From the NCBI RefSeq assembly GCF_001027285.1, contig NZ_CP011509.1, positions 112,501-176,500 of the forward strand: a DNA stretch of 64,000 nt, written 5' to 3'. The stretch's first letter is position 1; each line of letters opens with the position of its first letter. Below are positions 1 to 8,721 of this stretch, piece by piece. The DNA comes from Archangium gephyra (lineage in GTDB: Bacteria; Myxococcota; Myxococcia; Myxococcales; Myxococcaceae). The position numbers and the translations under genes were made by a program. The notes below the pieces were generated by a model, which saw only the letters and a program-made list of their open reading frames with translations, was not told where the DNA came from and did no database searches.

Positions 1-731
1 TTGACTCTCTCTTCCACCCCGCTTCGGCTTTGTCGCCAGTGCGACTTCGCCGCTTCGAGGGGAGGCGGCTTCTACCACCGCCGCGTTGGGAGTCAACTTC
101 GCTCGCCGACTTCGTATTTCGACTTTCACTGCTTCGTCCGGGGTCTCCGTCGCCAGTGCGACTTCGCCTTTCCGTCCGAGGGGGCGCGGCTTCTACCACC
201 GCCGCGTTGGGAGTCAACCCCGTACTTCCGACTCCGTATTCCTTCGTTCAACCCGAGCGACGCTGACCTTCCCGCCGCTCACCCCTTCCGCTCGGGAGCG
301 TGCGGCGCCGTGGCGCCAGCCCGTCGGGCGAAGGGAACCGATACCTAACGCTTTGTTGCCTTCCCGTCAAACCTTCTTCGTGAGGATTGATCCCGAGAGC
401 AGCTCAGCGTCGGGTTTCATTGGGCATAACCCGCCAGCGCAGGTCCTCCCTTCCCACGAAAAAGATTTTCGCGGCCTCCGCCATCGATCTCACGGATGGA
501 CCCGGCGGCCCCAGCCTGCTGGTGAACCCGCGCGCATCGCAGGTCCATCCCAGTGCGACTGCTCCCCGTGGAGCCCTCTGGATTCCGGCAAAGCCGACAG
601 CGGGTCCGAGCCCCCTTCCGCTGCCCCATGAGGAGCTCCGCCGCGGAGAGATGTCGCCGACCAGGCGAGCAGGGGAGCGACTCCTTCAACAGTCGCGCCC
701 CCCATCGTGCCGCCAGCGACACACTGACCCT
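1..731. other. non-coding stretch before the GH13 gene
   Basis: No convincing gene lies here. Long open frames exist on both strands, but they have no ribosome binding site and low-complexity translations, and they run on antisense to the GH13 gene. The left part carries a roughly 120-bp tandem repeat, listed separately. From about 243 to 731 nothing further is recognisable, neither an RNA gene nor a clear hairpin. This stretch lies downstream of the leftward GH13 gene. Confidence 0.6.
33..242. repeat. imperfect tandem repeat, unit about 120 bp, two copies
   Basis: Three blocks recur in the same order. TCGCCAGTGCGACTTCGCC is at 33-51 and 150-168. A 32-nt block is perfectly conserved at 66-97 and 187-218. 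A GACTYCGTATTYC block is at about 109-120 and 230-242. Offsets are 117-121 bp. Inside the second block GGCGG and CCGCC can pair, so each unit may form a small hairpin. The array may continue left of the window edge. The function is unknown. Confidence 0.75.
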
Positions 732-3700
732 CTATTCCTTCTTGAAGACCACGTAGCCCGCCGAGGGGATGTTCACCTTCGTGTTCCCACCACTCAGCGT
801 CGCCCCGTAGTTGCCGAAATTGCTCCCCCCGTACGCCGCGGCGTCGCTGTTCAGCACTTCCTTCCAGTTCCCCGGCGGCAACGGCATCGTGTAGCCCTCC
901 AGGTTCTCCCGGTTCAGGCTGCCCACCACCAGGTACTCCTCGCCTCCCGCTTTCCTCGTGAAGGCCAGCACCGAGTCCTCGTTGTGCGTGTACACCCGGT
1001 TCACCTCCGCATCCGCGCGGAACGCCGGGCTCGAGTGCCTCAGTGCAATCGCGTCCTGGTAGAAACGGAAGCTCTGCCGGCGCGTGATGTCCAGCATCGC
1101 CTCCGTCCGCTGCTCCGCCGGCAGCGCCGCCAGGCTCTCGAAGACCTTCCGGTCCTCCGCCGACAGCCCCCGGAACTCCCCATCCTTCGCCCGCGCCTCC
1201 GGCGGCAGAGCGAACAGCCGCTCGTACGATGCCTTCCTCGCATCGTCGAACGTCACCTTGTCCCAGTTCCAGTCCTTCCCCAGGGACTCCCAACTCCAGT
1301 CACTGTCCCACGTGGACGGGTTGCCCCATCGGAAGTCGTTCTGCGCTCCGAACTCGTCCCCCTGGAAGAACATCGGAATGCCCGGTCCCGCCAGCCCCAG
1401 CCCCGCAGCGAACCGCGCCGCGCTCCTCGACCACTGCTCCGGGAACTCCGTCGCCTTGTCCCCCTCCGCCGTGTTCATCGTCCGCTGCGCGTTCCCCACC
1501 TCGTCATGGTTCGAGATGATCGTCAGCGCCTTCTTCCACCCGTCCAACCCCCTCGGGCCCGTCAGCATGGACATGAACGCGTCCACGTCCGTCTTCAACC
1601 CCCGCGCCGCCGCCTGGATCAGCCCCGGCTTGCTGTTGTCGTTCACCAGCCGGTGCTGGAACTCCGTGTACCACTGCGCGTCGAAGCCCCCTCCCGTCCC
1701 GTCCTTCTGCGCCGGCTTCGTGATGCTCGGGTCGTAGTCAAACTGCTCCGCCACCGTCCACACGTCCGGGTTGAAGAAGTGCACCTGCCGGTTGATCTCC
1801 CGCAGCATCTCCCACCCGTCCTTCCCTCCCACTCCCTTGATGGGCTCCGTGAAGTCGAAGCGCAGCCCATCGAAGTGCAGCTCCTCCACCTGCGCCACCG
1901 CGTGGTCCACGAAGAACTGCTTCACCTTCGGGTTCGAATACGCCGGCACCGCTCCCCAGGGCGTGTCCCGCTGCTCGAACTTCCCCGGCTCCTTCGACCA
2001 GTTGAAGAACGGGTTGTCCGGCCCTCCCAGGCCCCACATCCCGTTGTGGTCCCCGTGCACGTGGTTGTAGACCACGTCCGAGACGACGTTCATCCCTCGC
2101 GCGTGAGCCTCGTCGATGAAGCGCTTCAGCGCCTCCGTCCCGCTCACCCACTTGCCGTCCGCGTCCTCGAAGCCGAACGAGCTCTCCACCGCCAGGCTGT
2201 TCACACCCAGGTAGCCCCAGTTCCGGTTCCCCTCCACCTCGTTCACCGGCAACAGCTCCAGCGTGTTCACCCCCAGCTTCTTGAAGTAGTCCAGCCTCGC
2301 CGTCAGGTCCTCCAGCGTCGAGCGGTCCGCGTTCTTCGACTCGCCCAGGAAGCTCCCCACGTGCAGCTGGTACACCACCCACTTGCTCGGGTCCTTCTCC
2401 CGCGGCGCGTTGTCGTGCTTCCACGTGTGGCTCGCCGGATCCGTGATGACCGAGCCCCGGAACGTCACCCCGCTCGCCTCCGTGAGGACGTTGCTCCAGG
2501 CGTCGTTGTTCGGTGACTTCAGGCGCTCGCCCGCGCCCAGCTTCCCGTCCCCGTTCCCGTCATCCCTCAGCCGCAGGTTGCCCTTCGCGTCCTTCTCGTA
2601 GACCTGGAACTCGTACTGCAACCCCGCCAGCTTCTTCGGGTCGTTCACCAGCGTCGTCCACGCCCCTCCCTCATTCGTCATCCGAATGCGCCCGTCCGCC
2701 TCCACGTTCTTCGACCACAGGTCGTTGAGCTTCCCGTCGTGCAGCTTGTCCACCAGCGTGGCGTCGATGGTCCCCAGCCGCGCCAACAGCTCGTCCCGGC
2801 TCAGCTGCCGCCCACTCGCGTCCTTCAGCACCAGGTACGCACTGTGCGCGTCCTCCTCGTCATCCACGTCGAAGCGCATCAACTCGACGCTGTCCCCCGC
2901 GTAGCGGTTCACCTCCTTGCCCGTCTTCGCGTCCAGGTACATCCGCGACAGGCCCCGCTGCTCGCCCATCATCTCCCGCGCGTACGGGTCCGGCCGGTCG
3001 CTCGTCACCCCCTCCGAGTCCACCACCTCGTAGACGTACGACTTGCCCACCAGGTCCTTCCAGCCCCCCTTCACCTTCGCCGACCAGTTGCCGTCCTCAC
3101 CCCGCTCCATCGGGATGCGCTGCTCCCGCCCCTCCGCGTCCGTCACCTTCACCTGCACGCTCTTCGCGTTCCCCGCCCAGAACTTGAACGTCGCGTCCCC
3201 TCCCGACTTCCTCGAGCCCATCTCGTGGTACGTCGTCGGCGCGTACGTGTTCGTGGCCTTCTTCACGTCCAGCTTCAGGTTGCCCTCGCCCATCACCGCC
3301 CAGACGCCCTTGCCTGTCGGGCCATCCGCCAGCACGCCCCACTCCCAGTCGTGCGGCTGGCCATCGTCCAGCACCTCCACCGTCGCCGCCCACTTGCCAT
3401 CCCCCAACGGCTTCATCGGAATGGTGCGCTCATTCCACTGCGCGCTGTAGCGGCCCGTCCCATCCCAGCTCCCCTTGAGCTGCAGATTCGTGAGCTCGGC
3501 GTGCGGCCCCGCGTCGTACACCACCGTCACCGAGCGCTTCACCGGCGCCCCTACCGCCAGCGCGTTCGCCCCCACCACCCCCGCGGCCCTCGTGCCGAGC
3601 ACGCTCAGCGCCGCCCCCCCGGTCGTGGTCTCGAAGGTGGAGCCCGCCCCTCGTGCGGCCGCCGGGCGCACCGCCGTCTCGAACGCCGAATCCTTGCCCC

Positions 3701-3896
3701 GCGCCGTCGCCGCCCGGGACTTCGACTCGAAGGCGTCCCGTGCCTCGGGCCCTCCCGCGGCTGGCTTCTGCCCCGCCTTCTCCGGGGCCACCGCCCCGGT
3801 CTCCTTGCGGACCTCACGGCTGCTCGTGGACGAGGCCTCGCTCTTCGTGCCGGGAACCGTGCTCTTCGGGGGCTGGTTGATTCGGGAAGTGCTCAC
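732..3896 (-). CDS. GH13 alpha-amylase/branching-enzyme-like glycosidase with N-terminal glucan-binding domains
   Basis: Predicted to cleave or rearrange alpha-1,4/1,6-glucans by the retaining GH13 mechanism. About 1054 aa. The first ~120 residues are Ser/Ala/Thr-rich and look disordered. They are followed by two beta-sandwich modules resembling CBM20/CBM48-type domains and then the barrel. GH13 regions are intact: DVVYNH (I), LRFDFTE with nucleophile near Asp681 (II), TVAEQ with acid/base near Glu717 (III) and ISNHDE with Asp near 798 (IV). The C-terminus is an all-beta domain ending in VVFKKE. A longer frame begins at 3953, but GTG at 3896 has GAGGA seven bases upstream and gives VSTSRINQ, so it is preferred. 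No signal peptide is visible, so a cytoplasmic location is inferred. Family assignment is firm. Specificity (amylase, branching enzyme or trehalohydrolase-like) cannot be decided. Confidence 0.9.
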   Translation of the reverse strand: MSTSRINQPPKSTVPGTKSEASSTSSREVRKETGAVAPEKAGQKPAAGGPEARDAFESKSRAATARGKDSAFETAVRPAAARGAGSTFETTTGGAALSVLGTRAAGVVGANALAVGAPVKRSVTVVYDAGPHAELTNLQLKGSWDGTGRYSAQWNERTIPMKPLGDGKWAATVEVLDDGQPHDWEWGVLADGPTGKGVWAVMGEGNLKLDVKKATNTYAPTTYHEMGSRKSGGDATFKFWAGNAKSVQVKVTDAEGREQRIPMERGEDGNWSAKVKGGWKDLVGKSYVYEVVDSEGVTSDRPDPYAREMMGEQRGLSRMYLDAKTGKEVNRYAGDSVELMRFDVDDEEDAHSAYLVLKDASGRQLSRDELLARLGTIDATLVDKLHDGKLNDLWSKNVEADGRIRMTNEGGAWTTLVNDPKKLAGLQYEFQVYEKDAKGNLRLRDDGNGDGKLGAGERLKSPNNDAWSNVLTEASGVTFRGSVITDPASHTWKHDNAPREKDPSKWVVYQLHVGSFLGESKNADRSTLEDLTARLDYFKKLGVNTLELLPVNEVEGNRNWGYLGVNSLAVESSFGFEDADGKWVSGTEALKRFIDEAHARGMNVVSDVVYNHVHGDHNGMWGLGGPDNPFFNWSKEPGKFEQRDTPWGAVPAYSNPKVKQFFVDHAVAQVEELHFDGLRFDFTEPIKGVGGKDGWEMLREINRQVHFFNPDVWTVAEQFDYDPSITKPAQKDGTGGGFDAQWYTEFQHRLVNDNSKPGLIQAAARGLKTDVDAFMSMLTGPRGLDGWKKALTIISNHDEVGNAQRTMNTAEGDKATEFPEQWSRSAARFAAGLGLAGPGIPMFFQGDEFGAQNDFRWGNPSTWDSDWSWESLGKDWNWDKVTFDDARKASYERLFALPPEARAKDGEFRGLSAEDRKVFESLAALPAEQRTEAMLDITRRQSFRFYQDAIALRHSSPAFRADAEVNRVYTHNEDSVLAFTRKAGGEEYLVVGSLNRENLEGYTMPLPPGNWKEVLNSDAAAYGGSNFGNYGATLSGGNTKVNIPSAGYVVFKKE

Positions 3897-4058
3897 GGTC
3901 GTGTCCTCGGGTGCAGAAATCGGAAGTGGCGGTGCCCTCCATTGTCGGGGCATCCACCGTCCGAGTTTCCTCCCTCCAGACGTGACGCACTCCGCGTCCT
4001 GCCGCTCAGGACACGGTCAGTGTGGGGTTTCGTTCATCCGGCCCTCCGTCCAGGCTCC

Positions 4059-4523
4059 TCACCCCCAGCCCGGCCCCTCCGAGCTCGCCGAGTGCCCCAC
4101 TTCGGATCCGCGAAAATCCCCGCGCTGCACCCTCAGCGCGAACTTCTCCGCGGAGAGCTCCTCGCGCGTGCGGAGCTTCCACCGGCGCAACACCCCCACC
4201 GGTGGGCACCACCCGGAGACCGCGTGCTGCAACAGGAAGCCCGCCACCACCCCCGGCACCCACAGCCACTTCCGGTCCCTCGTCACCCCCAACACCAGCC
4301 CCGCCAGCGACAGCACGGCCGCCTTCGCCTGCAACACACGCTCGAGGTCCCATTCGCGATCCAGCTCGTCCAGGCGCCGCTCCACCTCGTCCTGGGGCCG
4401 GCTCGCGTACCAGTCGATGCGCTCACGCATCTCCCGTAGGACTTCCTCGTTCGCCTTCTCGGGCCCATGACGGCGCACCCGGTCGCTCCGGGGCACGAGG
4501 AACTGCTCCAGCCTGGCATCCAT
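4059..4523 (-). CDS. small YgaP/DUF2892-like membrane protein
   Basis: A 154-aa protein. Residues ~1-55 are charged and helical (many Glu, Arg and Asp), and two hydrophobic segments lie at about 62-98. The pattern of two membrane helices separated by a short charged loop, followed by a conserved GWCPPVGVLRR motif, matches the DUF2892 (YgaP-type) membrane module often fused to rhodanese domains. No rhodanese domain is present; the N-terminus is instead a predicted helical extension. The tail after about residue 125 is hydrophilic. The role is unknown; sulfur-related chemistry is known only for the rhodanese fusions and is not implied here. Confidence 0.7.
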   Translation of the reverse strand: MDARLEQFLVPRSDRVRRHGPEKANEEVLREMRERIDWYASRPQDEVERRLDELDREWDLERVLQAKAAVLSLAGLVLGVTRDRKWLWVPGVVAGFLLQHAVSGWCPPVGVLRRWKLRTREELSAEKFALRVQRGDFRGSEVGHSASSEGPGWG

Positions 4524-4698
4524 GCCGAACCTCCCTCGGGACGTGCGCGTCCCGCCGGAAGGTGAGGCCCCCGCTCCAGCCCGCCAAGGCGCCCCCCAGT
4601 CCCAGTCTCTCCCTGGCCCTCAAAGACAGACGGGCCACGGGGTGTCTCTCCCCGCAGCCCGCCTCACTGCCTGTTCATTCCAGGCCTCGACGCTCCGC

Positions 4699-4881
4699 CT
4701 ACCGCCGTCCCTTCACCTCGTCATCCGCATCCTTGATGACCCGCTTCGCGTCCTCGATCTTCTCCTTCACCGCGCCCTTGAGCGTGTCCTTCTTGCCCTC
4801 GGCCTCCAGCTCGCGGTCTCCCGTGGCCGTCCCCACCGTCTCCTTCACACGCCCCTTCAGCTTGTCCGTCCACTCACCCAT
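4699..4881 (-). CDS. CsbD-family stress protein
   Basis: A 60-aa, very hydrophilic protein beginning MGEWTDKLKGRVKE and ending ADDEVKGRR, rich in Lys, Glu, Asp and Gly. This is the hallmark of the CsbD/YjbJ family, whose members are general-stress induced (sigma-B regulon in Bacillus) and have no known biochemical activity. A longer frame starts at 4911, but the ATG at 4881 has a strong AAGGAGG six bases upstream. Length and spacing of the repeated KLKG and TLKG-type motifs fit the family. An inverted repeat at 4895-4922 lies just upstream. Confidence 0.9.
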   Translation of the reverse strand: MGEWTDKLKGRVKETVGTATGDRELEAEGKKDTLKGAVKEKIEDAKRVIKDADDEVKGRR

Positions 4882-5235
4882 GGCGTCCCTCCTTGGTGTC
4901 CCTGTGTCCAATCACAGACACCCTGAAGGTAGGTACCAAAGGGAGCTACGCCCACTCCTCGGGCGCTCGTCCGCCTGAATGCCCTGCGTCGAGCATTCCG
5001 AGCACGCCACCCCGCTGCGACCCGGCAACCGGCAAGTGGATCGGGCCTCGGCGCGCCGCACTCCTGCGCTCCGGCCAGCGCGAGCGGCCCCCTGCCCTGG
5101 TTCCACCGGGGCCCGGTCCACTTCCCAGCGACATCCGTTCTCGGAGACATACGCCGTGCCCGACGGACGGGAAGCCCGACACCTCCCGTCCGCCAGGCCA
5201 AGCGCTCCTTCCCCAAGGAGACTTTTGAGACGGGC
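4882..5235. other. spacer between glutamine synthetase and the CsbD gene
   Basis: A 354-bp gap with the glutamine synthetase 3' end on the right and the CsbD start on the left. Apart from the inverted repeat at 4895-4922 no coding region or RNA is seen. Frames on both strands are open by GC bias only and have no ribosome binding site. It presumably holds the CsbD promoter. Confidence 0.5.
4895..4922. promoter_or_regulatory. inverted repeat in the CsbD leader
   Basis: Imperfect palindrome of arms GGTGTCCCTGTG and CACAGACACC around TCCAAT, placed 14-41 bases upstream of the CsbD start codon on the minus strand. It could be an operator or a leader hairpin. Only the symmetry and position support this. 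Confidence 0.4.
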
Positions 5236-6252
5236 TCAGCCGCAGACCGTCTCGAGCATGATGCGGCACACCTCGTACGGATCGCAGTTGGCCGCCGGAC
5301 GGCGGTCCTCGAAGTAACCGCGGCCGTCGTTCGCCGTGCCCAGCGGAATGCGGATGGACGAGCCGCGGTCGCTCACGCCCCAGCGGAACACCGTGATGGG
5401 CGCCGTCTCGTGCAGACCCGTCAGGCGCTCCACGTTGTGCGCGCCGTACACCGCGATGTGCGCCTCGTGCTTCACGCGCAGCTTCTCCATCGCCGCTTCA
5501 ATCACCTTGATGCCACCCGCCTCGCGCATCGCCTTCGTGCTGAAGTTGGTGTGGCAGCCCGTGCCGTTCCAGTCACCCTTCACCGGCTTGGGGTGCAGCG
5601 TGGCGCTGATGCCGTACTCCTCGCCCATCCGGTACAGCAGCCAGCGCCCCAGCCACAGCTCGTCCGCCATCTCCAGCGCCGGCAGGGGGCCAATCTGGAA
5701 CTCCCACTGCGCCGGCATCACCTCGGCGTTCGTGCCGCCCAGCTTGATGCCCGCGCGCAGGCACGCCTCGGCGTGCGACTCCACCAGCTTGCGGCCGAAC
5801 ACCTCGTCACTGCCCACGCCGCAGTAGTAGCCACCCTGCGGCGCCGGGAAGCCCTTGTCCGGCCAGCCCAGCGGACGGTTGCCCTCGAAGAGCGTGTACT
5901 CCTGCTCCATGCCGAACCACGCCTCCTCCGAGGCGTACTTCTCCGCCACCTGGCGCAGCGGCGCACGCGTGTTGCTCCAGTGCGGGCTGCCATCCGGGTT
6001 CATCACCTCGCACAGCACCAGGATGTCCTTCGTCCCCGGCTTGAGCGGGTTGGCGATGAAGCGCACCGGCTTCAGCATCAGGTCGCTCTTCTTGCCCTCG
6101 GCCTGATAGGTGCTGGAGCCATCGAAGCTCCAGTCGGGCAGATCGGAGAGACTCCGGACCTCCGCCACCTCCACCACCTTCATCTTCGAGCGCAGCTTCG
6201 CCGTCGGCCGCTGCCCGTCGACCCAGATGTACTCCGCCATCACCTTGCTCAT
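5236..6252 (-). CDS. glnII: type II (eukaryotic-like) glutamine synthetase
   Basis: Makes glutamine from glutamate, ammonia and ATP in the cytoplasm. The 338-aa length and architecture fit GSII rather than the ~470-aa GSI. Recognisable elements are the N-terminal EYIWVDG, DLPDWSFDGSST, the EQEYTLF catalytic strand, QWEFQIGP, the ATP-site segment GTGCHTNFSTK, and RGSSIRIP near the end. The ATG at 6252 follows GGAGG with eight bases of spacing; two in-frame upstream codons are less likely starts. It is transcribed away from a NifA-like activator gene. A sigma-54 promoter at 6327-6343 lies 75 bp upstream, with paired palindromes about 115 bp further out. Nitrogen-responsive sigma-54 control is therefore inferred. 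GSII lacks the adenylylation loop of GSI, so control is expected at transcription. Confidence 0.96.
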   Translation of the reverse strand: MSKVMAEYIWVDGQRPTAKLRSKMKVVEVAEVRSLSDLPDWSFDGSSTYQAEGKKSDLMLKPVRFIANPLKPGTKDILVLCEVMNPDGSPHWSNTRAPLRQVAEKYASEEAWFGMEQEYTLFEGNRPLGWPDKGFPAPQGGYYCGVGSDEVFGRKLVESHAEACLRAGIKLGGTNAEVMPAQWEFQIGPLPALEMADELWLGRWLLYRMGEEYGISATLHPKPVKGDWNGTGCHTNFSTKAMREAGGIKVIEAAMEKLRVKHEAHIAVYGAHNVERLTGLHETAPITVFRWGVSDRGSSIRIPLGTANDGRGYFEDRRPAANCDPYEVCRIMLETVCG

Positions 6253-6326
6253 TGCCACGTCCTCCAAGGGGCCCCCACCGGGCCGGTTTTCTCGCGGCCC
6301 TCACCGGGCCTGACGCCAGGACCCTT

Positions 6327-6343
6327 TTGCAGATGCGGTGCCA
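6327..6343 (-). promoter_or_regulatory. sigma-54 (-24/-12) promoter of glutamine synthetase II
   Basis: Read on the minus strand the site is TGGCACCGCATCTGCAA. It keeps the invariant GG and GC dinucleotides with the exact 10-base spacing and most of the TGGCACG-N4-TTGCA consensus. The predicted transcript start is near 6317, leaving a leader of about 65 nt before the start at 6252. It is in the right orientation and place for the adjacent glutamine synthetase gene. Confidence 0.85.
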
Positions 6344-6441
6344 ACGCGCCCGCACCCGGGGCACCTCGACGGAAACCCTCGAAATGGCTTGGGATGGGCC
6401 TCCTCGGACCTCTGGCCTCTTCGGAAGCCCCGTCCGGGACT

Positions 6442-6487
6442 CCGACAATTTTGTAGGAGATGCGCACGCTTCCTACAAATTTGTCGG
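6442..6487. promoter_or_regulatory. paired palindromic activator sites upstream of glutamine synthetase
   Basis: Two 16-bp sites, CCGACAATTTTGTAGG (6442-6457) and CCTACAAATTTGTCGG (6472-6487). The second is the inverse of the first apart from one base. Centre-to-centre spacing is exactly 30 bp, close to three helical turns, so both lie on the same DNA face. Their midpoint is about 148 bp upstream of the predicted sigma-54 start, the usual position for an enhancer. The adjacent NifA-like activator is the obvious candidate protein (inference). Confidence 0.8.
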
Positions 6488-6656
6488 AAATGGCCCGCCT
6501 TCCCTCGGAGCTCGGCCCCCTCCCGCGCACCGCGGTCCCCTCCCGCGGCACTCCGCCACCCCCTGATTGATCGGAATTCGACGAAAGAGGCGGCTCCAAG
6601 CGTGGGCCCCTGGACGCTTCGCCGCCCGCCTGCTCTCGCCGAGGGTCCCGGGCTCG

Positions 6657-6702
6657 CTTACAATTTTGTAGGTCTTCGGCCTGGAACCGACAAAAATGTC
6701 GG
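6657..6702. promoter_or_regulatory. second pair of the same palindromic sites, upstream of the activator gene
   Basis: CTTACAATTTTGTAGG (6657-6672) and CCGACAAAAATGTCGG (6687-6702) match the same core, ACA-N4-TGT flanked by CC/GG, and again are exactly 30 bp apart. They lie 49-94 bp before the activator start at 6751. No sigma-54 promoter was found here, so these sites may serve autoregulation. Confidence 0.75.
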
Positions 6703-6750
6703 ACCCCCCCGGGAGCCCCTCGGGACCCGGCTTCGTGGGAGCACCCTCGC

Positions 6751-8298
6751 ATGGCGAAACGCACAGAAGAGCAGACGGGCAAGCACCCCGCCCTGGCCAG
6801 TCTCCTGGAGGTCAGCCAGGCCCTGGCCGGTGCCCAGGATCTCCGGGCCGCCCTCCACCGGGTGCTCGAGCGGCTCGAGCGCTACCACGGCGTGGTCCGC
6901 GGCGCCGTCACCCTCACCGACCCCGACACCGGTGACCTCTATATCGAGGCCTCCATCGGTTTGAGCGCCGAGGGCCGCAAGGCCCGCTACAAGCTCGGCG
7001 AGGGCATCACCGGCCGCGTCGTCCAGAGCGGCAAGCCCATCCTCGTGCCAGAAATCAGCCGCGAGCCCCTCTTCCTCCACCGCGCCTACCTCGGCCGGCG
7101 CAGCGGCACCCAGGAGCACTCCTTCATCTGCGTCCCCATCCTCCTGCACCGCAAGCCCGTGGGCACCCTCGGTGTGGACCTGCTCTTCGACAAGGACCGG
7201 GACTACCAGGAGGAGAGCCGCCTCTTCGGCGTCGTCGCCTCGATGATCGGCCAGGCGCTCGCCGCCCACCGCCACCTGGAGGACGAGCGCAAGAAGCTCC
7301 TCGAGGAGAACACCACCCTGCGCCAGGAGCTGCGCGAGCGCTACGACTTCTCCAACATCATCGGCACCTCCGGCCCCATGCGCCAGGTGTACGAGCAGAT
7401 CCACCAGGTGGCCCGCACCACCACCACCGTCCTCATCCGCGGCGAGTCCGGCACCGGCAAGGAGCTCATCGCCCACGCCATCCACTACAACTCCACCCGC
7501 GCCAAGAAGCCCTTCATCAAGGTCAACTGCGCCGCCCTCCCCGAAACCCTCATCGAGTCCGAGCTCTTCGGCTACGAGAAGGGTGCCTTCACCGGTGCCC
7601 AGGCTCGCAAACGCGGCCGCTTCGAGCTCGCCGAGGGCGGCACCCTCTTCCTGGATGAGATTGGCGAAATCAATCCCTCCACCCAGGTCAAGCTCCTGCG
7701 CGTCCTCCAGGAACGTGAGTTCGAGCGCGTCGGCGGCACGGAGACCCTCAAGGCCAACGTCCGCCTCATCGCCGCCACCAACAAGGACCTGGAGACCGCC
7801 ATCTCCGAGAAGTCCTTCCGCGAGGACCTCTACTACCGCCTCAACGTCTTCACCCTCTTCATCCCTCCCCTGCGCGAGCGCAAGAGCGACCTGCTCCTGC
7901 TCGCCGACCACTTCGTCGCCAAGTACTCGCGCGAGCACGGCAAGAACATCCGCCGCATCTCCACCCCCGCCATCGACATGCTCGTCAGCTACCACTGGCC
8001 CGGCAACGTGCGCGAGTTGGAGAACATCATCGAGCGCTCCGTCCTCGTCTGCGACGGCAACGCCATCCACGGCCACCACCTGCCCCCCACGCTCCAGACC
8101 GCCGAGGCCTCCGAGACCGTGACGAGCAGCTCCCTCACCGACTCCGTCCAGCAGTTCGAGAAGGACCTCATCGCCGATGCCTTGAAGACCACCCGCGGCA
8201 ATCGCGCCAAGGCCGCCCGTCTGCTCCAGACCACCGAGCGCATCATCAACTACAAGGTCTCCAAGTATGAGATCGACTGCTCACGCTTCCGTGGATAG
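6751..8298 (+). CDS. NifA-like sigma-54-dependent activator (GAF-AAA-HTH)
   Basis: A 515-aa enhancer-binding protein. Residues ~20-185 form a GAF sensor domain. Residues ~205-435 are the sigma-54-interacting AAA+ domain, with Walker A GESGTGKE near 230, the sigma-54-contact motif GAFTGA near 275, LDEIGEI as Walker B and LYYRLNVF. A Fis-type helix-turn-helix covers ~465-510 ([18 protein letters not shown]). This order and the C-terminal sequence resemble the NifA branch. It diverges from glutamine synthetase II, and identical site pairs lie before both genes, so control of glutamine synthetase plus itself is inferred. The ACT-domain gene follows after 9 bp and may supply amino-acid sensing. 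No nif genes are in view, so the name nifA is not used. Confidence 0.93.
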   Translation: MAKRTEEQTGKHPALASLLEVSQALAGAQDLRAALHRVLERLERYHGVVRGAVTLTDPDTGDLYIEASIGLSAEGRKARYKLGEGITGRVVQSGKPILVPEISREPLFLHRAYLGRRSGTQEHSFICVPILLHRKPVGTLGVDLLFDKDRDYQEESRLFGVVASMIGQALAAHRHLEDERKKLLEENTTLRQELRERYDFSNIIGTSGPMRQVYEQIHQVARTTTTVLIRGESGTGKELIAHAIHYNSTRAKKPFIKVNCAALPETLIESELFGYEKGAFTGAQARKRGRFELAEGGTLFLDEIGEINPSTQVKLLRVLQEREFERVGGTETLKANVRLIAATNKDLETAISEKSFREDLYYRLNVFTLFIPPLRERKSDLLLLADHFVAKYSREHGKNIRRISTPAIDMLVSYHWPGNVRELENIIERSVLVCDGNAIHGHHLPPTLQTAEASETVTSSSLTDSVQQFEKDLIADALKTTRGNRAKAARLLQTTERIINYKVSKYEIDCSRFRG

Positions 8299-8307
8299 GA
8301 AGACCCC

Positions 8308-8721
8308 ATGTCCGGCGAGACGAACCTGGGTGTGTTGCTGAAATCGATGCAGCCCGTGCTCCGGGAGGGGGAGTTCGTCTTCCTCACCACCCGCCGCTCC
8401 CTGCTCGAGGTTGTTCCCCTCGAGCCCCTCGGCTTCTTCCACGAGGAGGAAGGGCTCACGCTCATCCTCTCTCGAGAGAAGGCCGACGCCGCCGGGCTGC
8501 CCTACACCGCCGTGTTCCGGATGCTCACGCTCTCCGTCCACTCCAGCCTCGAGGCCGTGGGGTTTCTCGCCGCCATCACCCACCGGCTCGCCGCACGGGG
8601 CATCAGTGTGAATCCCGTCTCGGCGTACTTCCACGATCACCTCTTCGTCCCCTCCGCTCACGCCGAGGAGTCGCTCGCGCTGCTCGCCGGGCTCGCTCGC
8701 GGTGACGCGCTTCCCGGCTGA
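8308..8721 (+). CDS. ACT-domain protein
   Basis: A 137-aa protein of the stand-alone tandem ACT type (COG3602-like). Residues ~1-65 hold a beta-rich segment with VPLEPLGFFHEEEGLTLIL. Residues ~70-130 hold the second unit, with HSSLEAVGFLAAITHRLA and GISVNPVSAYFHDHLFV. ACT domains bind amino acids and control enzymes or regulators. The ATG follows AGGAAG at good spacing, nine bases after the activator stop, so the two genes are probably one operon and the ACT protein may feed an amino-acid signal into nitrogen control (inference). Its last 64 bases overlap the 3' end of the convergent P450 gene. Confidence 0.85.
   Translation: MSGETNLGVLLKSMQPVLREGEFVFLTTRRSLLEVVPLEPLGFFHEEEGLTLILSREKADAAGLPYTAVFRMLTLSVHSSLEAVGFLAAITHRLAARGISVNPVSAYFHDHLFVPSAHAEESLALLAGLARGDALPG

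Noticed and set aside
387..2516. A 709-residue Arg/Pro/His-rich open frame on the plus strand
   Set aside because: It is antisense to the GH13 gene, in the frame kept open by high third-position GC, with no family resemblance and no ribosome binding site.
4857..5216. Open frames in the glutamine synthetase-CsbD spacer
   Set aside because: No ribosome binding site, Arg/Gly/Pro composition and mutual overlap on both strands indicate non-coding DNA.
6736..6751. GG-N10-GC pattern (TGGGAGCACCCTCGCA) before the NifA-like gene, possible sigma-54 promoter
   Set aside because: The -12 element would touch the ATG at 6750, leaving no room for a leader, and the rest of the consensus is poor.
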